DNA from: Bacillota bacterium
GTDB taxonomy: Bacteria; Bacillota; Clostridia; Lachnospirales; Lachnospiraceae
Reading direction: 5' to 3'
Assembly (NCBI GenBank): GCA_023421075.1
Contig: JAEZUM010000037.1
Coordinates: 1 to 15,168, forward strand
DNA length: 15,168 bases
The translations under genes and the position numbers were made by a program. The notes under the pieces are model-generated. The model saw only the letters and a program-made list of their open reading frames with translations. It searched no databases and was not told the DNA's origin. Position 1 is the stretch's first letter. The number at the start of each line of letters is the position of its first letter. Shown piece by piece: positions 1 through 6,715 of the stretch.

Positions 1-34
1 TAATCTGTCGTAATTGTTCCTTTGCAATAGCCAT
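1..34 (-). CDS. IS256-family transposase, N-terminal fragment (partial at window edge)
   Basis: Only the first 11 residues are visible, MAIAKEQLRQI. The ATG at 34 is preceded on the minus strand by AAAGGTGG (42-49), seven bases upstream. This opening is typical of IS256-family transposases, which begin with a short helix of the form M-x-I-x-K-E-Q-L-R-x-I. The reading frame is still open at the window edge, so it cannot be said whether the gene is intact. It differs from the transposase at 467-1606, whose N-terminus has a different sequence, so it belongs to a separate IS. Confidence 0.65.
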   Translation of the reverse strand, partial: MAIAKEQLRQI

Positions 35-125
35 ATAAAAACCACCTTTCAAGTGAGATTATTCATATCTAATTCTCACCAGAAAAGTGGTATATATTAC
101 CAGAGACACAAACTATTTTACACTA
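1..125 (-). mobile_element. Right-hand end of a third IS256-family element (runs off window)
   Basis: Leftward-oriented 5' end of an insertion sequence unrelated in detail to the two copies to its right. Read on the minus strand from 125, it starts with a terminus of the kind IS256-family elements carry (TAGTGTAAAATAGTTTGTG). A ribosome binding site (42-49) and a transposase start at 34 follow. The junction at about 125/126 is placed where similarity to the corresponding part of the element at 413-1718 begins. The rest of the element, its second terminus and any 8-9 bp target duplication lie outside the window. Family assignment rests on the terminus style and the transposase N-terminus, from memory of the family. 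Confidence 0.7.
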
Positions 126-340
126 CCTTACCTCTCCAGAAGTAGTAACCAGGTTTCTCTGATAATGACCGGATCTGTACCTTGACGTTCACTTGAACGC
201 TCGTGTTTCTCGGCATTAACGAGTTCATCTGCTTCCTTATCCAGCAGGGCATTGAGGGTTTCCACAACGTTGGAACGGGCTAAATCTTTTAATTCGGTTT
301 TGATTATTTCTTCGTTTAATTATATAATGTTATCAGACAT
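126..340 (-). pseudogene. IS256-family transposase pseudogene (N-terminal ~70 codons)
   Basis: The original start ATG (340-338) is preserved and reads MSDNII. A stop (TAA) follows immediately at codon 7, where the sister copy has CAA. Further on, the frame is broken by a one-base deletion: GGTACAGATCC here against GGTTACAGATCC in the sister copy. The gene is then truncated at 126 by the third IS. A strong ribosome binding site (AAAGGAGG, about 350-357) remains upstream. It is dead on three independent counts. It is useful because it keeps the ancestral ATG that the sister copy has lost. Confidence 0.85.
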
Positions 341-404
341 GCTTCATAGCCTCCTTTGGAAGATTTTGTGTGGTAACTTTATTTTACCAAACCGCTATGG
401 AACA

Positions 405-412
405 TGTCCATT
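405..412. repeat. 8-bp target-site duplication, left copy
   Basis: TGTCCATT lies immediately left of the terminal inverted repeat that begins at 413, and the same 8 bases lie immediately right of the other terminus at 1719-1726. Eight- to nine-base target duplications are the norm for the IS256 family. The duplication is perfect, which fits a simple insertion. Confidence 0.85.
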
Positions 413-441
413 GATACCGTCAAGTAATTTTCGCAAATTCA
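413..441. repeat. Terminal inverted repeat, transposase 3' side
   Basis: The first 29 bases of the inserted element begin GATACCGTCAAG. Compared with the reverse complement of 1690-1718 (GATAACGTATAA...), 22 of 29 positions match. The target duplication directly abuts it. Confidence 0.8.
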
Positions 442-466
442 TAATTAGCCGTTTGTTTTCCGGTAG

Positions 467-1606
467 TTAGCCGGCTATGTAAGCTGCTTCATCAGCAGAT
501 TGCATTTGATCTAGATGCTTCATGTTCATGTAAAGCTTTGCACCCCACTGGGTTCCGGTTACATGACGAAGACGGGCACATACCAGCATTAGGGCTGATT
601 GCCCATCAGGAAATGTACCGACTACTTTTGTACGTCGCTTTATTTCACGATTGAGACGCTCAATCGCATTGTTGGTCCGTATACGATTCCAGTGTTCATA
701 GGGAAAGTACATGTTCCTTAGCTCATCAGCAACCTGCTTTGCCTTTTCACGAGCAGCTTCTTTGCTTTCCTGGGCATGGATCGCCTTAAGCATTTTAGCT
801 ACGAATTTCATCCGGCTACGGGGAGTTACGGAGAAAATATTTCTGTAGAAATGAACTGTACAACGCTGATATTTGGCATCTGGAAATACTTCAGGAATGG
901 ATTCAAGCATACCAAGGTTTTTATCTCCGATAATCAGTTGGACACCTTTGAGACCTCGGCTTTTTAACTCGATGAGGAAGTTTCTCCAGCTTTCCTTGTC
1001 CTCCTTCATGCCCTCAGATGCACCAATTATTTCTCGATAGCCATCTTCATTTACACCAATAGCGATTAGGATGGATACATTCTCGTATTCACCGCCCCAA
1101 CAGCGTTTCAAGAAGATACCATCTACGAAAACATAGGGATAGTTTCCACCATGCAGAGGTCGATTACGCCATGTTTCAATGTGTTCATAAGCCTTCTTGT
1201 TTAAGTTGCTGATAGTTCCCGGAGATACCTTAGTTCCCCAAAGTGCTTCCGTGATATCTTCGACACGGCGAACGGAAACTCCAGCCAAATACATTTCGAT
1301 GAGGGCTTCTTCAACAGAGCATTCCCGTCTGCGGTAGCGCTCAATAATAGCTGTTTCAAACGGAATCCCTTTGAGTTTAGGAACATTCAGCTTTACCTCC
1401 CCAGAAGTAGTAACCAGATTTCTTTGATAATGACCGGATCTGTAACCTTGACGTTCACCTGAACGCTCGTATTTCTCAGCATTGACGAGTTCATCTGCTT
1501 CCTTATCAAGCAGGGCATTGAGGGTTTCCTCAACGCTGGAACGTACTAAATCTTTTAATTCTGTTTTGATTATTTCTTCGTTTAATTGTATAATGTTATC
1601 AGACGT
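467..1606 (-). pseudogene. IS256-family transposase, probably inactive (lost start, internal deletion)
   Basis: DDE transposase of the IS256 (mutator-like) family. The minus-strand frame is open for 379 codons. The catalytic acidic residues are visible: D162 in YVFVDGIF, D228 in IIGDKNLG, and E316 in TNNAIERLNRE, with the C/H motif QRCTVHFYRN at 247-256 between them. Two lesions are apparent. The ancestral ATG is ACG at 1606-1604 (the sister copy at 340 still has ATG), and the next in-frame ATG, at 1294, would drop the first 104 residues. At residues 299/300 (ELRNM-YFPYEHW) about 20 residues found in typical family members are absent, an in-frame deletion inferred from memory of the family. 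Overall length is also about 20 short. Transposition by this copy is unlikely. Confidence 0.85.
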
Positions 1607-1670
1607 GTTTCATAGCCTCCTTTGGAAGATTTTGTGTGGTAACTTTATTTTACCAAACGGCTATGGAACA

Positions 1671-1744
1671 TGTCCATTTTTTGTTAAATTGAATTTACGA
1701 AACTAATTATACGTTATCTGTCCATTTTTTGTTAAATTGAATTT
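1671..1744. repeat. 26-bp direct repeat produced by IS nesting
   Basis: A 26-base stretch starting TGTCCATTTTTTGTTAAATT occurs at 1671-1696 and again at 1719-1744. The first copy belongs to the 5' region of the inserted IS. The second is the same region of the interrupted sister element, resuming after the target duplication. It is not a separate repeat family. Confidence 0.85.
1690..1718. repeat. Terminal inverted repeat, transposase 5' side
   Basis: The last 29 bases of the inserted element end in ACGTTATC, directly followed by the target duplication at 1719. They pair imperfectly with 413-441 (22 of 29). Confidence 0.8.
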
Positions 1745-1760
1745 TGCAAGTGGTCTTATA
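1719..1760 (-). mobile_element. Outer terminus of the interrupted IS256-family copy
   Basis: It starts with the right copy of the 8-bp duplication (1719-1726) and matches the 5' region of the inserted sister element up to about 1744. It then diverges. The true outer end is uncertain and is placed at roughly 1750-1760, because the second terminus of this copy is missing and cannot be compared. Confidence 0.6.
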
Positions 1761-1769
1761 GATTTTATT

Positions 1770-1816
1770 ACGAAAATAAAATGAAGGGATCACACCAATC
1801 ATTTTGATGTGACCCC
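1770..1816 (-). terminator. Intrinsic terminator of the O-antigen ligase-like gene
   Basis: On the minus strand GGGGTCACA (1816-1808) pairs with TGTGATCCC (1794-1786), nine pairs including one G-U. A small inner TCA/TGA helix follows, and then the T-rich run TTCATTTTATTTTCG. It lies about 105 bases downstream of the stop at 1921, at the edge of the IS debris. Confidence 0.75.
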
Positions 1817-1920
1817 ATTGCTATATTGTTTACTGCGACGTTATTCCACATTGTTAATCATTTAATAAAGAAATATAAGGTATAGGGAAATATAATAGTG
1901 AAGAGCTATATTTATATTAA

Positions 1921-3771
1921 TTATTTGTGATTATCTTTATTTAACGATGTATTTTTGCCTTTATATACATGTTGATTAATAATGATACCCAAACCTATTA
2001 GTACCCAAAATATTGGTGCTACAGTAATACTAGAATCGTTAGCAATTCCGCTCACCATATAACTAGAGGTACTAATTAATATAGCAATTCCAACATAGGA
2101 ATAGAAGTTAAATTGTTCTTCACGAATATATAATTTTATACTTGAGAAAAAGTAAAACATATAGAATGAAACAAACGCTATTAATGACAGAACACCTGTC
2201 TGAACCCCAATTTGTAAGTACATATTATGAGGTTTCGATATCAGCTGTTGTAAAAAGGAATAATTATATTTATTAACATAATCCCTATTTGGAAAAGCAA
2301 ATGAAAATGTATCTGGTCCTGTACCATAAAATATTCTGTCTCTAAGAAGTGGAATGGTTCTCGACCAAATGTAGCCACGTCCTGAAGCATAATTTTCATA
2401 ACCTGTAAATAGTGCAGAAGGAGCGGATATTATTTTATCATATTTACCGTAATCGTTAATATAGTAATATGTCCTATCAAGAACTTGATTTGTAAAATTC
2501 CATAGGTAACCATCAATCGATACACTAAACGCTAATGCACCATCTTCATTAATACTTGGGGTTAGTACAAACCCAGGGAAACGGTCATCAAGCAATGTAA
2601 TAGGGCCATTCACGGTATCTCTGACATAGTGAACAGGTAGAAAATCACCATCGTAAACATTAAACATACATATACCATCTTCATCTAGATAGAAGTCTAT
2701 TTGTAAGGTGCTACTGTTGTATTTGATAATTAAATTATTGGTATTGGTTTGAATTTCTTTTAAAGCAGGCGTTGTTTTCTGAATATTTGTTATTTTATTA
2801 AATTGATTAATAATATAATTATCATTTGCGAAATTTAATATAATCAAAGTAATTATAGTAATAATGAGGATTGATATTGTAATATAAATATGTTTTAAGA
2901 ACTTTTTTCTGAATAAAATAATTGCGAGTATAAAAGCGAAACATAAGCTTACGATTCCTGTGGAGGATTTGGAGCCAATTAAACTGATAACGATACCTAA
3001 AGTACCTAAAAGATACAAAGACTTCAATCTAAATTCTTTTGTAATTAATGCGACAATAATTAATATTGGTAATACCATTGAAGCATAAGTACCAACATAG
3101 TTAGGATTATATAATGTCAAGTATACTGTGTTAGCGAAGTTAAAATTAAACAGATCTTTTGCGTTCCAATAACCACGGTGTGTTACTAAACGCCATCCTG
3201 TTTGTGTAGTAAAAAAGTCATTTCCGGATATTTGAGTTAACCCAATAAAACCTAATATAAGCGAGCCAATCAATAAAGCTGCAATTATATATTTTATTTC
3301 CTTTTCTGTTTTTATAATCAAGTATACATAGAAGGTAGTAAGGATATAGCCTAAAAGAACAAAAGCTGATTCAAACTGTTCATAAATACCATGAAAACTA
3401 TAATACTTGTACTTTGATAGTAAAGTAGACAATATAATAAAAAAAGCATATAATGTTAAAGGTATAAAGATTTTTGGTATATTTAAAATTTTCCTATCTT
3501 TATAACATTGATAAGAAGCTAATAAAGCCATAAATAGAGATAGTATCAAGAAAACCACTTGCTTTCCATATAAGAAAAAGTCGGCATATTCGTCTTCTAC
3601 AGAAAACCACACATTATCAGAAAGGTGTGCATTATATATATGCAATCTCATAATTAGTGGGAGTATAGCGACAATTATTAAAAGAGGTAATAAATATAAT
3701 GATTTTGTCTCGTCTTTTTGTTCTTTAACATAATCTTTCGTTATATCCTTTTTATGAATCTGATTTGGCAT
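1921..3771 (-). CDS. O-antigen ligase / Wzy polymerase-like membrane protein
   Basis: Polytopic membrane protein (616 residues) of the O-antigen ligase family (Wzy_C/WaaL type). Members join or polymerise lipid-linked glycans at the outer face of the membrane. Hydrophobic segments lie at about 25-40, 71-86, 101-117, 136-153, 161-178, 226-243, 252-285, 296-313, 522-542, 557-574 and 583-599. Family landmarks are YNPNYVGTYASM (221-232), ISLIGSKSSTG (262-272), RGYIWSRTIPLL..FYGTGPDTF (465-489) and the loop histidine in SKPHNMYLQIG (H515). About 150 residues (315-465) between membrane segments look beta-rich and extracytoplasmic, making the protein longer than simple ligases. The ATG at 3771 is chosen because AAAAAGGAG lies six bases upstream. 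An upstream in-frame TTG (3813) has no such site. The gene is visibly more AT-rich than its neighbours and has no glycosyltransferases beside it, which suggests horizontal acquisition. The substrate (teichoic-type polymer, capsule or glycoprotein glycan) is unknown. Confidence 0.85.
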   Translation of the reverse strand: MPNQIHKKDITKDYVKEQKDETKSLYLLPLLIIVAILPLIMRLHIYNAHLSDNVWFSVEDEYADFFLYGKQVVFLILSLFMALLASYQCYKDRKILNIPKIFIPLTLYAFFIILSTLLSKYKYYSFHGIYEQFESAFVLLGYILTTFYVYLIIKTEKEIKYIIAALLIGSLILGFIGLTQISGNDFFTTQTGWRLVTHRGYWNAKDLFNFNFANTVYLTLYNPNYVGTYASMVLPILIIVALITKEFRLKSLYLLGTLGIVISLIGSKSSTGIVSLCFAFILAIILFRKKFLKHIYITISILIITIITLIILNFANDNYIINQFNKITNIQKTTPALKEIQTNTNNLIIKYNSSTLQIDFYLDEDGICMFNVYDGDFLPVHYVRDTVNGPITLLDDRFPGFVLTPSINEDGALAFSVSIDGYLWNFTNQVLDRTYYYINDYGKYDKIISAPSALFTGYENYASGRGYIWSRTIPLLRDRIFYGTGPDTFSFAFPNRDYVNKYNYSFLQQLISKPHNMYLQIGVQTGVLSLIAFVSFYMFYFFSSIKLYIREEQFNFYSYVGIAILISTSSYMVSGIANDSSITVAPIFWVLIGLGIIINQHVYKGKNTSLNKDNHK

Positions 3772-3817
3772 TTTAAACTCCTTTTTATTCGTTTGTTTTA
3801 TAATTATATCCAAATCA

Positions 3818-3846
3818 AATTTACTACATTAATTAGTAATTTACAA
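3818..3846 (-). promoter_or_regulatory. Candidate promoter of the O-antigen ligase-like gene
   Basis: Minus-strand TTGTAA (3846-3841) and TAAATT (3823-3818) are separated by 17 bases, about 45 bases upstream of the start. A 10-bp inverted repeat (TTTACTACAT at 3820-3829, ATGTAGTAAA at 3873-3882) overlaps the -10 side. The surrounding DNA is very AT-rich, so chance matches are likely. The remaining intergenic DNA up to 3977 shows no clear terminator for pflB. Confidence 0.4.
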
Positions 3847-3977
3847 TATAAAAAGTAATAAAATGATGAGAAATGTAGTAAATAATTTGTTGATTATATA
3901 TTGAACTACATATACAAATTCATAGTTCGGATCAGAAGCATTAGGTAATATATTATTAATAATGATAAAGACTTAAT

Positions 3978-6209
3978 TTAAGACAAGATATGATTATGGA
4001 ACGTCCTTGCGATAACCTCATCCTTCTGTGTATCACTTAGTGAGTTAAATCGAACGGCATATCCGGACACACGGATGGTCAGATTCGGATACTTTTCAGG
4101 GTGGGCTTTTGCATCCAATAATAGAGTGCGATTCAGTACGTTAACATTAATATGATGACTTTTCGTATTGAAATATCCATCCAGTAAAGAGGTTAGATTT
4201 TGAATACGTATCGGTTCGGTCTTGCCTAAGGCTTCCGGAGTTATCGTGAAGGTATAGGAGATACCATCACGACAGGAATCATAATCTAGTTTGGAAATGG
4301 AAAGTAATGAAGCTAGAGCTCCTTTTTTCTCTCGTCCGTGCATCGGGTTAGCACCGGGAGCAAAAGGGGCTCCTTTGATTCGCCCATCAGGAGTTGATCC
4401 GGTCTTTTTACCGTATACTACATTACTTGTAATGGTAAGAATGGAGAGGGTATGTTTTGCGTTTCGATAAGTTGGGTGCATACGTAACCGGGTTATAAAT
4501 TCATCTACCAACATAGAAGCAATTTCATCTACACGGTCATCGTTATTCCCGAAGGAGGGATATTCTCCTTGTATAATAAAATCAGTAATAATTCCACGAT
4601 CATCCTTCACAGGGGTTACTGCTGCATATTTTATCGCACTCAAGGAATCGGCCACAACAGACAATCCAGCAATACCAAAGGCCATCATTCTTTCTACATC
4701 GGTATCGTGAAGCGCCATCTGAAGCTTCTCATAAGCATATTTGTCGTGCATATAGTGTATGACATTCATTGTATTGACATATAGGTTACATAACCAGTCC
4801 ATCATGGGGAGGAAATGGTCCATTACACTCTCGTAGCATAGAACATCACCAGCATCATAGGACGGGGTGACAGGTCCTATTTGTTCTCCGCTTATTTCAT
4901 CCTTCCCGCCATTCAGACTCATTAGAAGTACCTTAGCGAGATTGCAGCGCGCACCAAAGAATTGCATTTGCCTACCTATCTGCATAGCAGATACGCAACA
5001 AGCAATCCCATAATCATCACCGTAAGATTGTCTCATCATATCATCATTCTCATATTGGAGAGAGTCAGTATGAATGGACATCTTTGCGCAGTAACTTTTA
5101 AAGCTTTCCGGAAGATCGGTTGACCACAGTATGGTTAAGTTTGGCTCGGGTGCAGGACATAGGGTGGTTAGCGTATGAATAAAGCGATAACTATTCTTTG
5201 TTACCATGCTTCTACCATCGGTGGTTATTCCACCAATAGCTTCTGTGACCCAGGTCGGATCGCCGGCATAAAGCTCGTTATAATCCGGAGTACGAAGCTG
5301 CCTGGCCATTCGGAGCTTAAGCACAAATTGATCGATAAGTTCCTGAGCCTGTGTTTCTTCCAAGATACCATTCTGTATATCTCTTTCAAAGTAAATATCT
5401 AAAAAGGTCGATGTCCTGCCTAAGGACATGGCGGCTCCGTTTTGTTCCTTTATCGCTCCAAGATAAGCAAAATAGAGCCATTGCACCGCTTCCCTTGCAT
5501 TCCTGGCAGGTACGGAAATATCATAACCATATCCCTTTGCCATTATTTTTAATTGCTCAAGAAAGTCAATCTGACGATACAATTCTTCCAGCGTGCGAAT
5601 AGTCTCGTCATTCATGATACATTGTCCCAGTAAAAGCTTATCCTTTTCCTTTTGTTCTATCAGATAATCCACTCCATAAAGGGGTACTCTTCGATAGTCA
5701 CCGATGATTCTCCCTCTGCCATACGCGTCTGGAAGCCCGGTGATGACTCCGCTTTTCCTTGCATTTCGCATCTCCTGGTTATATACGCGGAAGACACCGT
5801 CATTATGAGTCGTACGATAACGAAAATGTTCCTCCACTTCCTCAGATAAGGTATACCCGTAAGCCTCGCAAGCCTGTCTAGCCATACGAATGCCCCCAAA
5901 AGGGTTTACACCTCGGCGAAGAGGAGAATCTGTCTGGAATCCTACAATAAGTTCATTCTCGCGATCCAGATAGGCGGGCTCATAGGTTAATAGGGATGAT
6001 ACTTTATCCGTGTTAATGGATAGAACGCCCTTTTGATGTTCCTCCTTCTGTAGTTCCTGATATTTTTCATTCAGTAATTTAGTACGATCGGTAGCCTCTG
6101 ATAAGAATGCTTCGTCTCCATCATAGGGAGTATAATTACTTATGATAAAATCTCGTACATTTATTTCCTTTTGCCAAATTCCCGGTTTAAACCCATTCCA
6201 TTCGTTCAT
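3978..6209 (-). CDS. pflB: Pyruvate formate-lyase (formate C-acetyltransferase)
   Basis: Cytoplasmic glycyl-radical enzyme converting pyruvate and CoA to acetyl-CoA and formate, central to anaerobic mixed-acid fermentation and a source of one-carbon units. All 743 residues are present. The active-site cysteine pair is in DYGIACCVSAM (C404, C405). The glycyl-radical motif RVSGYAVRF carries the radical glycine at G716, 28 residues from the end. Length and motifs match E. coli PflB (760 residues) throughout, so this is a true PFL rather than a glycerol dehydratase or other glycyl-radical relative. AAGGAAGG lies 8 bases before the ATG. It stands alone: the radical-SAM activating enzyme, usually just downstream as pflA, is not in the window and must be supplied elsewhere. 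A promoter, a ZTP riboswitch and about 290 bases of further leader precede it on the same strand, so transcription is probably controlled by ZTP-dependent antitermination. Confidence 0.97.
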   Translation of the reverse strand: MNEWNGFKPGIWQKEINVRDFIISNYTPYDGDEAFLSEATDRTKLLNEKYQELQKEEHQKGVLSINTDKVSSLLTYEPAYLDRENELIVGFQTDSPLRRGVNPFGGIRMARQACEAYGYTLSEEVEEHFRYRTTHNDGVFRVYNQEMRNARKSGVITGLPDAYGRGRIIGDYRRVPLYGVDYLIEQKEKDKLLLGQCIMNDETIRTLEELYRQIDFLEQLKIMAKGYGYDISVPARNAREAVQWLYFAYLGAIKEQNGAAMSLGRTSTFLDIYFERDIQNGILEETQAQELIDQFVLKLRMARQLRTPDYNELYAGDPTWVTEAIGGITTDGRSMVTKNSYRFIHTLTTLCPAPEPNLTILWSTDLPESFKSYCAKMSIHTDSLQYENDDMMRQSYGDDYGIACCVSAMQIGRQMQFFGARCNLAKVLLMSLNGGKDEISGEQIGPVTPSYDAGDVLCYESVMDHFLPMMDWLCNLYVNTMNVIHYMHDKYAYEKLQMALHDTDVERMMAFGIAGLSVVADSLSAIKYAAVTPVKDDRGIITDFIIQGEYPSFGNNDDRVDEIASMLVDEFITRLRMHPTYRNAKHTLSILTITSNVVYGKKTGSTPDGRIKGAPFAPGANPMHGREKKGALASLLSISKLDYDSCRDGISYTFTITPEALGKTEPIRIQNLTSLLDGYFNTKSHHINVNVLNRTLLLDAKAHPEKYPNLTIRVSGYAVRFNSLSDTQKDEVIARTFHNHILS

Positions 6210-6501
6210 TATGATACCTTCCTTCTGTCATAGTATAAGTTCATCGGATAACGCTTACTTCTTAATAAAACTGGAGTGCATAAAACGGTATGCAATGCTT
6301 CAATTGACGGCTTCCTGCTATCATTAAAATTTTTGACTTGTATTCATTCCGTATTGTTGTTTGATATCCTGAATTATGTCTCTAGAAATTATTATCGAGA
6401 AGAGTTAACATGAATTAAAAATCTACAATATTTGAATACTGTACTATTTATAAATTGATGAAGTTATTGATCCCCAGGCTCGGCCATAAAACACTTTTTA
6501 G
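6210..6501 (-). other. Leader between the ZTP riboswitch and pflB
   Basis: About 290 bases with no gene. It holds no convincing open frame of useful length on the pflB strand and no strong hairpin with a T-run. A second, weaker pflB promoter could lie here (for example TTGAAG at about 6297-6302 with TATGCA downstream), but the match is poor. This is an unusually long spacer for a riboswitch-controlled gene. Confidence 0.5.
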
Positions 6502-6536
6502 ACAACAAAAAACCGCCTGAGCTTTTGCCCAGGCGG
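6502..6536 (-). terminator. Intrinsic terminator forming the riboswitch expression platform
   Basis: On the minus strand CCGCCTG (6536-6530) pairs with CAGGCGG (6519-6513), followed by TTTTTTGTTG. The CCGCC of the left arm is also the segment that the aptamer pseudoknot uses, so aptamer folding and termination exclude each other. This is the standard arrangement for a ZTP ON switch. Confidence 0.9.
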
Positions 6537-6622
6537 TCGACATTTTAATTCAACTTCCGAGTTCACTGGAAGAGGCCTATCGGTCCCTTGTGGTTCCTCC
6601 ACATTTCCGCCAGTTCCGATAT
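6513..6622 (-). ncRNA. ZTP (pfl-motif) riboswitch upstream of pflB
   Basis: Cis-acting RNA that senses ZTP/ZMP, which accumulates when 10-formyl-tetrahydrofolate is short. On the minus strand: P1 is ATCGG (6620-6616) paired with CCGAT (6583-6579). The conserved ACTGGCGG (6614-6607) follows. A hairpin GTGG-AGGAA-CCAC (6602-6590) precedes the conserved AAGGGA. A 42-base linker contains the small hairpin CTTCC/GGAAG. The signature 3' segment CCGCCTGGGCA (6536-6526) completes it. GGCGG (6611-6607) can pair with CCGCC (6536-6532) as the family's pseudoknot. CCGCC is also the left arm of the terminator, so ligand binding should permit read-through into pflB. The motif family is named for its frequent position upstream of pfl genes. 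Assignment is by motif recognition; a covariance-model search was not possible. Confidence 0.92.
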
Positions 6623-6628
6623 AGTTAA

Positions 6629-6657
6629 ATTATAGATTTTGTATGATATGTTGTCAA
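6629..6657 (-). promoter_or_regulatory. Sigma-A promoter for the ZTP riboswitch-pflB transcript
   Basis: Perfect consensus on the minus strand: TTGACA (6657-6652), a 17-base spacer, TATAAT (6634-6629). The predicted start at about 6621-6624 sits directly before the first riboswitch helix. A fully consensus promoter implies strong constitutive initiation, leaving control to the riboswitch or to a repressor. Confidence 0.92.
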
Positions 6658-6664
6658 TAGCATA

Positions 6665-6685
6665 GCCATTATATTATTTAATGGC
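6665..6685. promoter_or_regulatory. Perfect 7-bp inverted repeat upstream of the pflB promoter
   Basis: GCCATTA (6665-6671), a 7-base spacer, TAATGGC (6679-6685), located 8 bases upstream of the -35 box and about 30 bases after the stop of the S-component gene. It could be a weak terminator for that gene (no T-run follows on the minus strand) or a protein-binding site next to the pflB promoter. It does not match the CcpA or Rex consensus that I know. Confidence 0.45.
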
Positions 6686-6715
6686 AGGTATTATCAATAA
6701 TAATAAATAACCTAA

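Larger units (their letters stand above)
126..412 (-). mobile_element. IS256-family remnant, inner segment of the interrupted copy
   Basis: This stretch is a close, clearly homologous copy of 1391-1726 of the neighbouring IS (upstream region plus the first ~70 codons of the transposase), with scattered substitutions. It is cut at about 125/126 by the third IS. At 412/413 it is interrupted by the inserted element at 413-1718. Its outer end resumes at 1719. The flanking 8-bp TGTCCATT at 405-412 is repeated at 1719-1726. The two pieces are therefore one older element split by a later insertion. Confidence 0.85.
413..1718 (-). mobile_element. IS256-family insertion sequence, 1306 bp, inserted into a related copy
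   Basis: A complete element bounded by imperfect terminal inverted repeats. The left end (413-441) and the reverse complement of the right end (1690-1718) agree at 22 of 29 positions, both starting GATA and both ending AAATTCA. The insertion is flanked by the perfect 8-bp duplication TGTCCATT (405-412 and 1719-1726). It carries a single transposase gene reading leftward (467-1606) that looks inactive. It is inserted in the 5' untranslated region of a sister element, which explains why the 5' sequence appears twice at 126-412 and 1391-1726. Confidence 0.88.

Noticed and set aside
1201..1386. Separate minus-strand open frame of 61 codons next to the transposase
   Set aside because: It is a different frame inside the transposase coding region. 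The true frame runs open through this stretch from 1606.
126..1726. Simple tandem duplication of the IS 5' region
   Set aside because: The inverted termini at 413-441 and 1690-1718 plus the flanking 8-bp duplication show an insertion into a sister copy, which accounts for both repeats.
3772..3813. Upstream TTG start adding 14 residues to the O-antigen ligase-like protein
   Set aside because: AAAAAGGAG lies six bases before the ATG at 3771 and would fall inside the longer version. The TTG has no such site.
5660..5899. Open frames antisense or out of frame within pflB
   Set aside because: They overlap a full-length, motif-complete pflB and show no independent translation signals.
6545..6622. 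T-box or S-box leader as an alternative to the ZTP riboswitch
   Set aside because: There is no T-box antiterminator sequence or SAM-riboswitch core. The CTGGCGG, GTGG-loop-CCAC, GGGA and CCGCCTGGGC combination is specific to the pfl motif.
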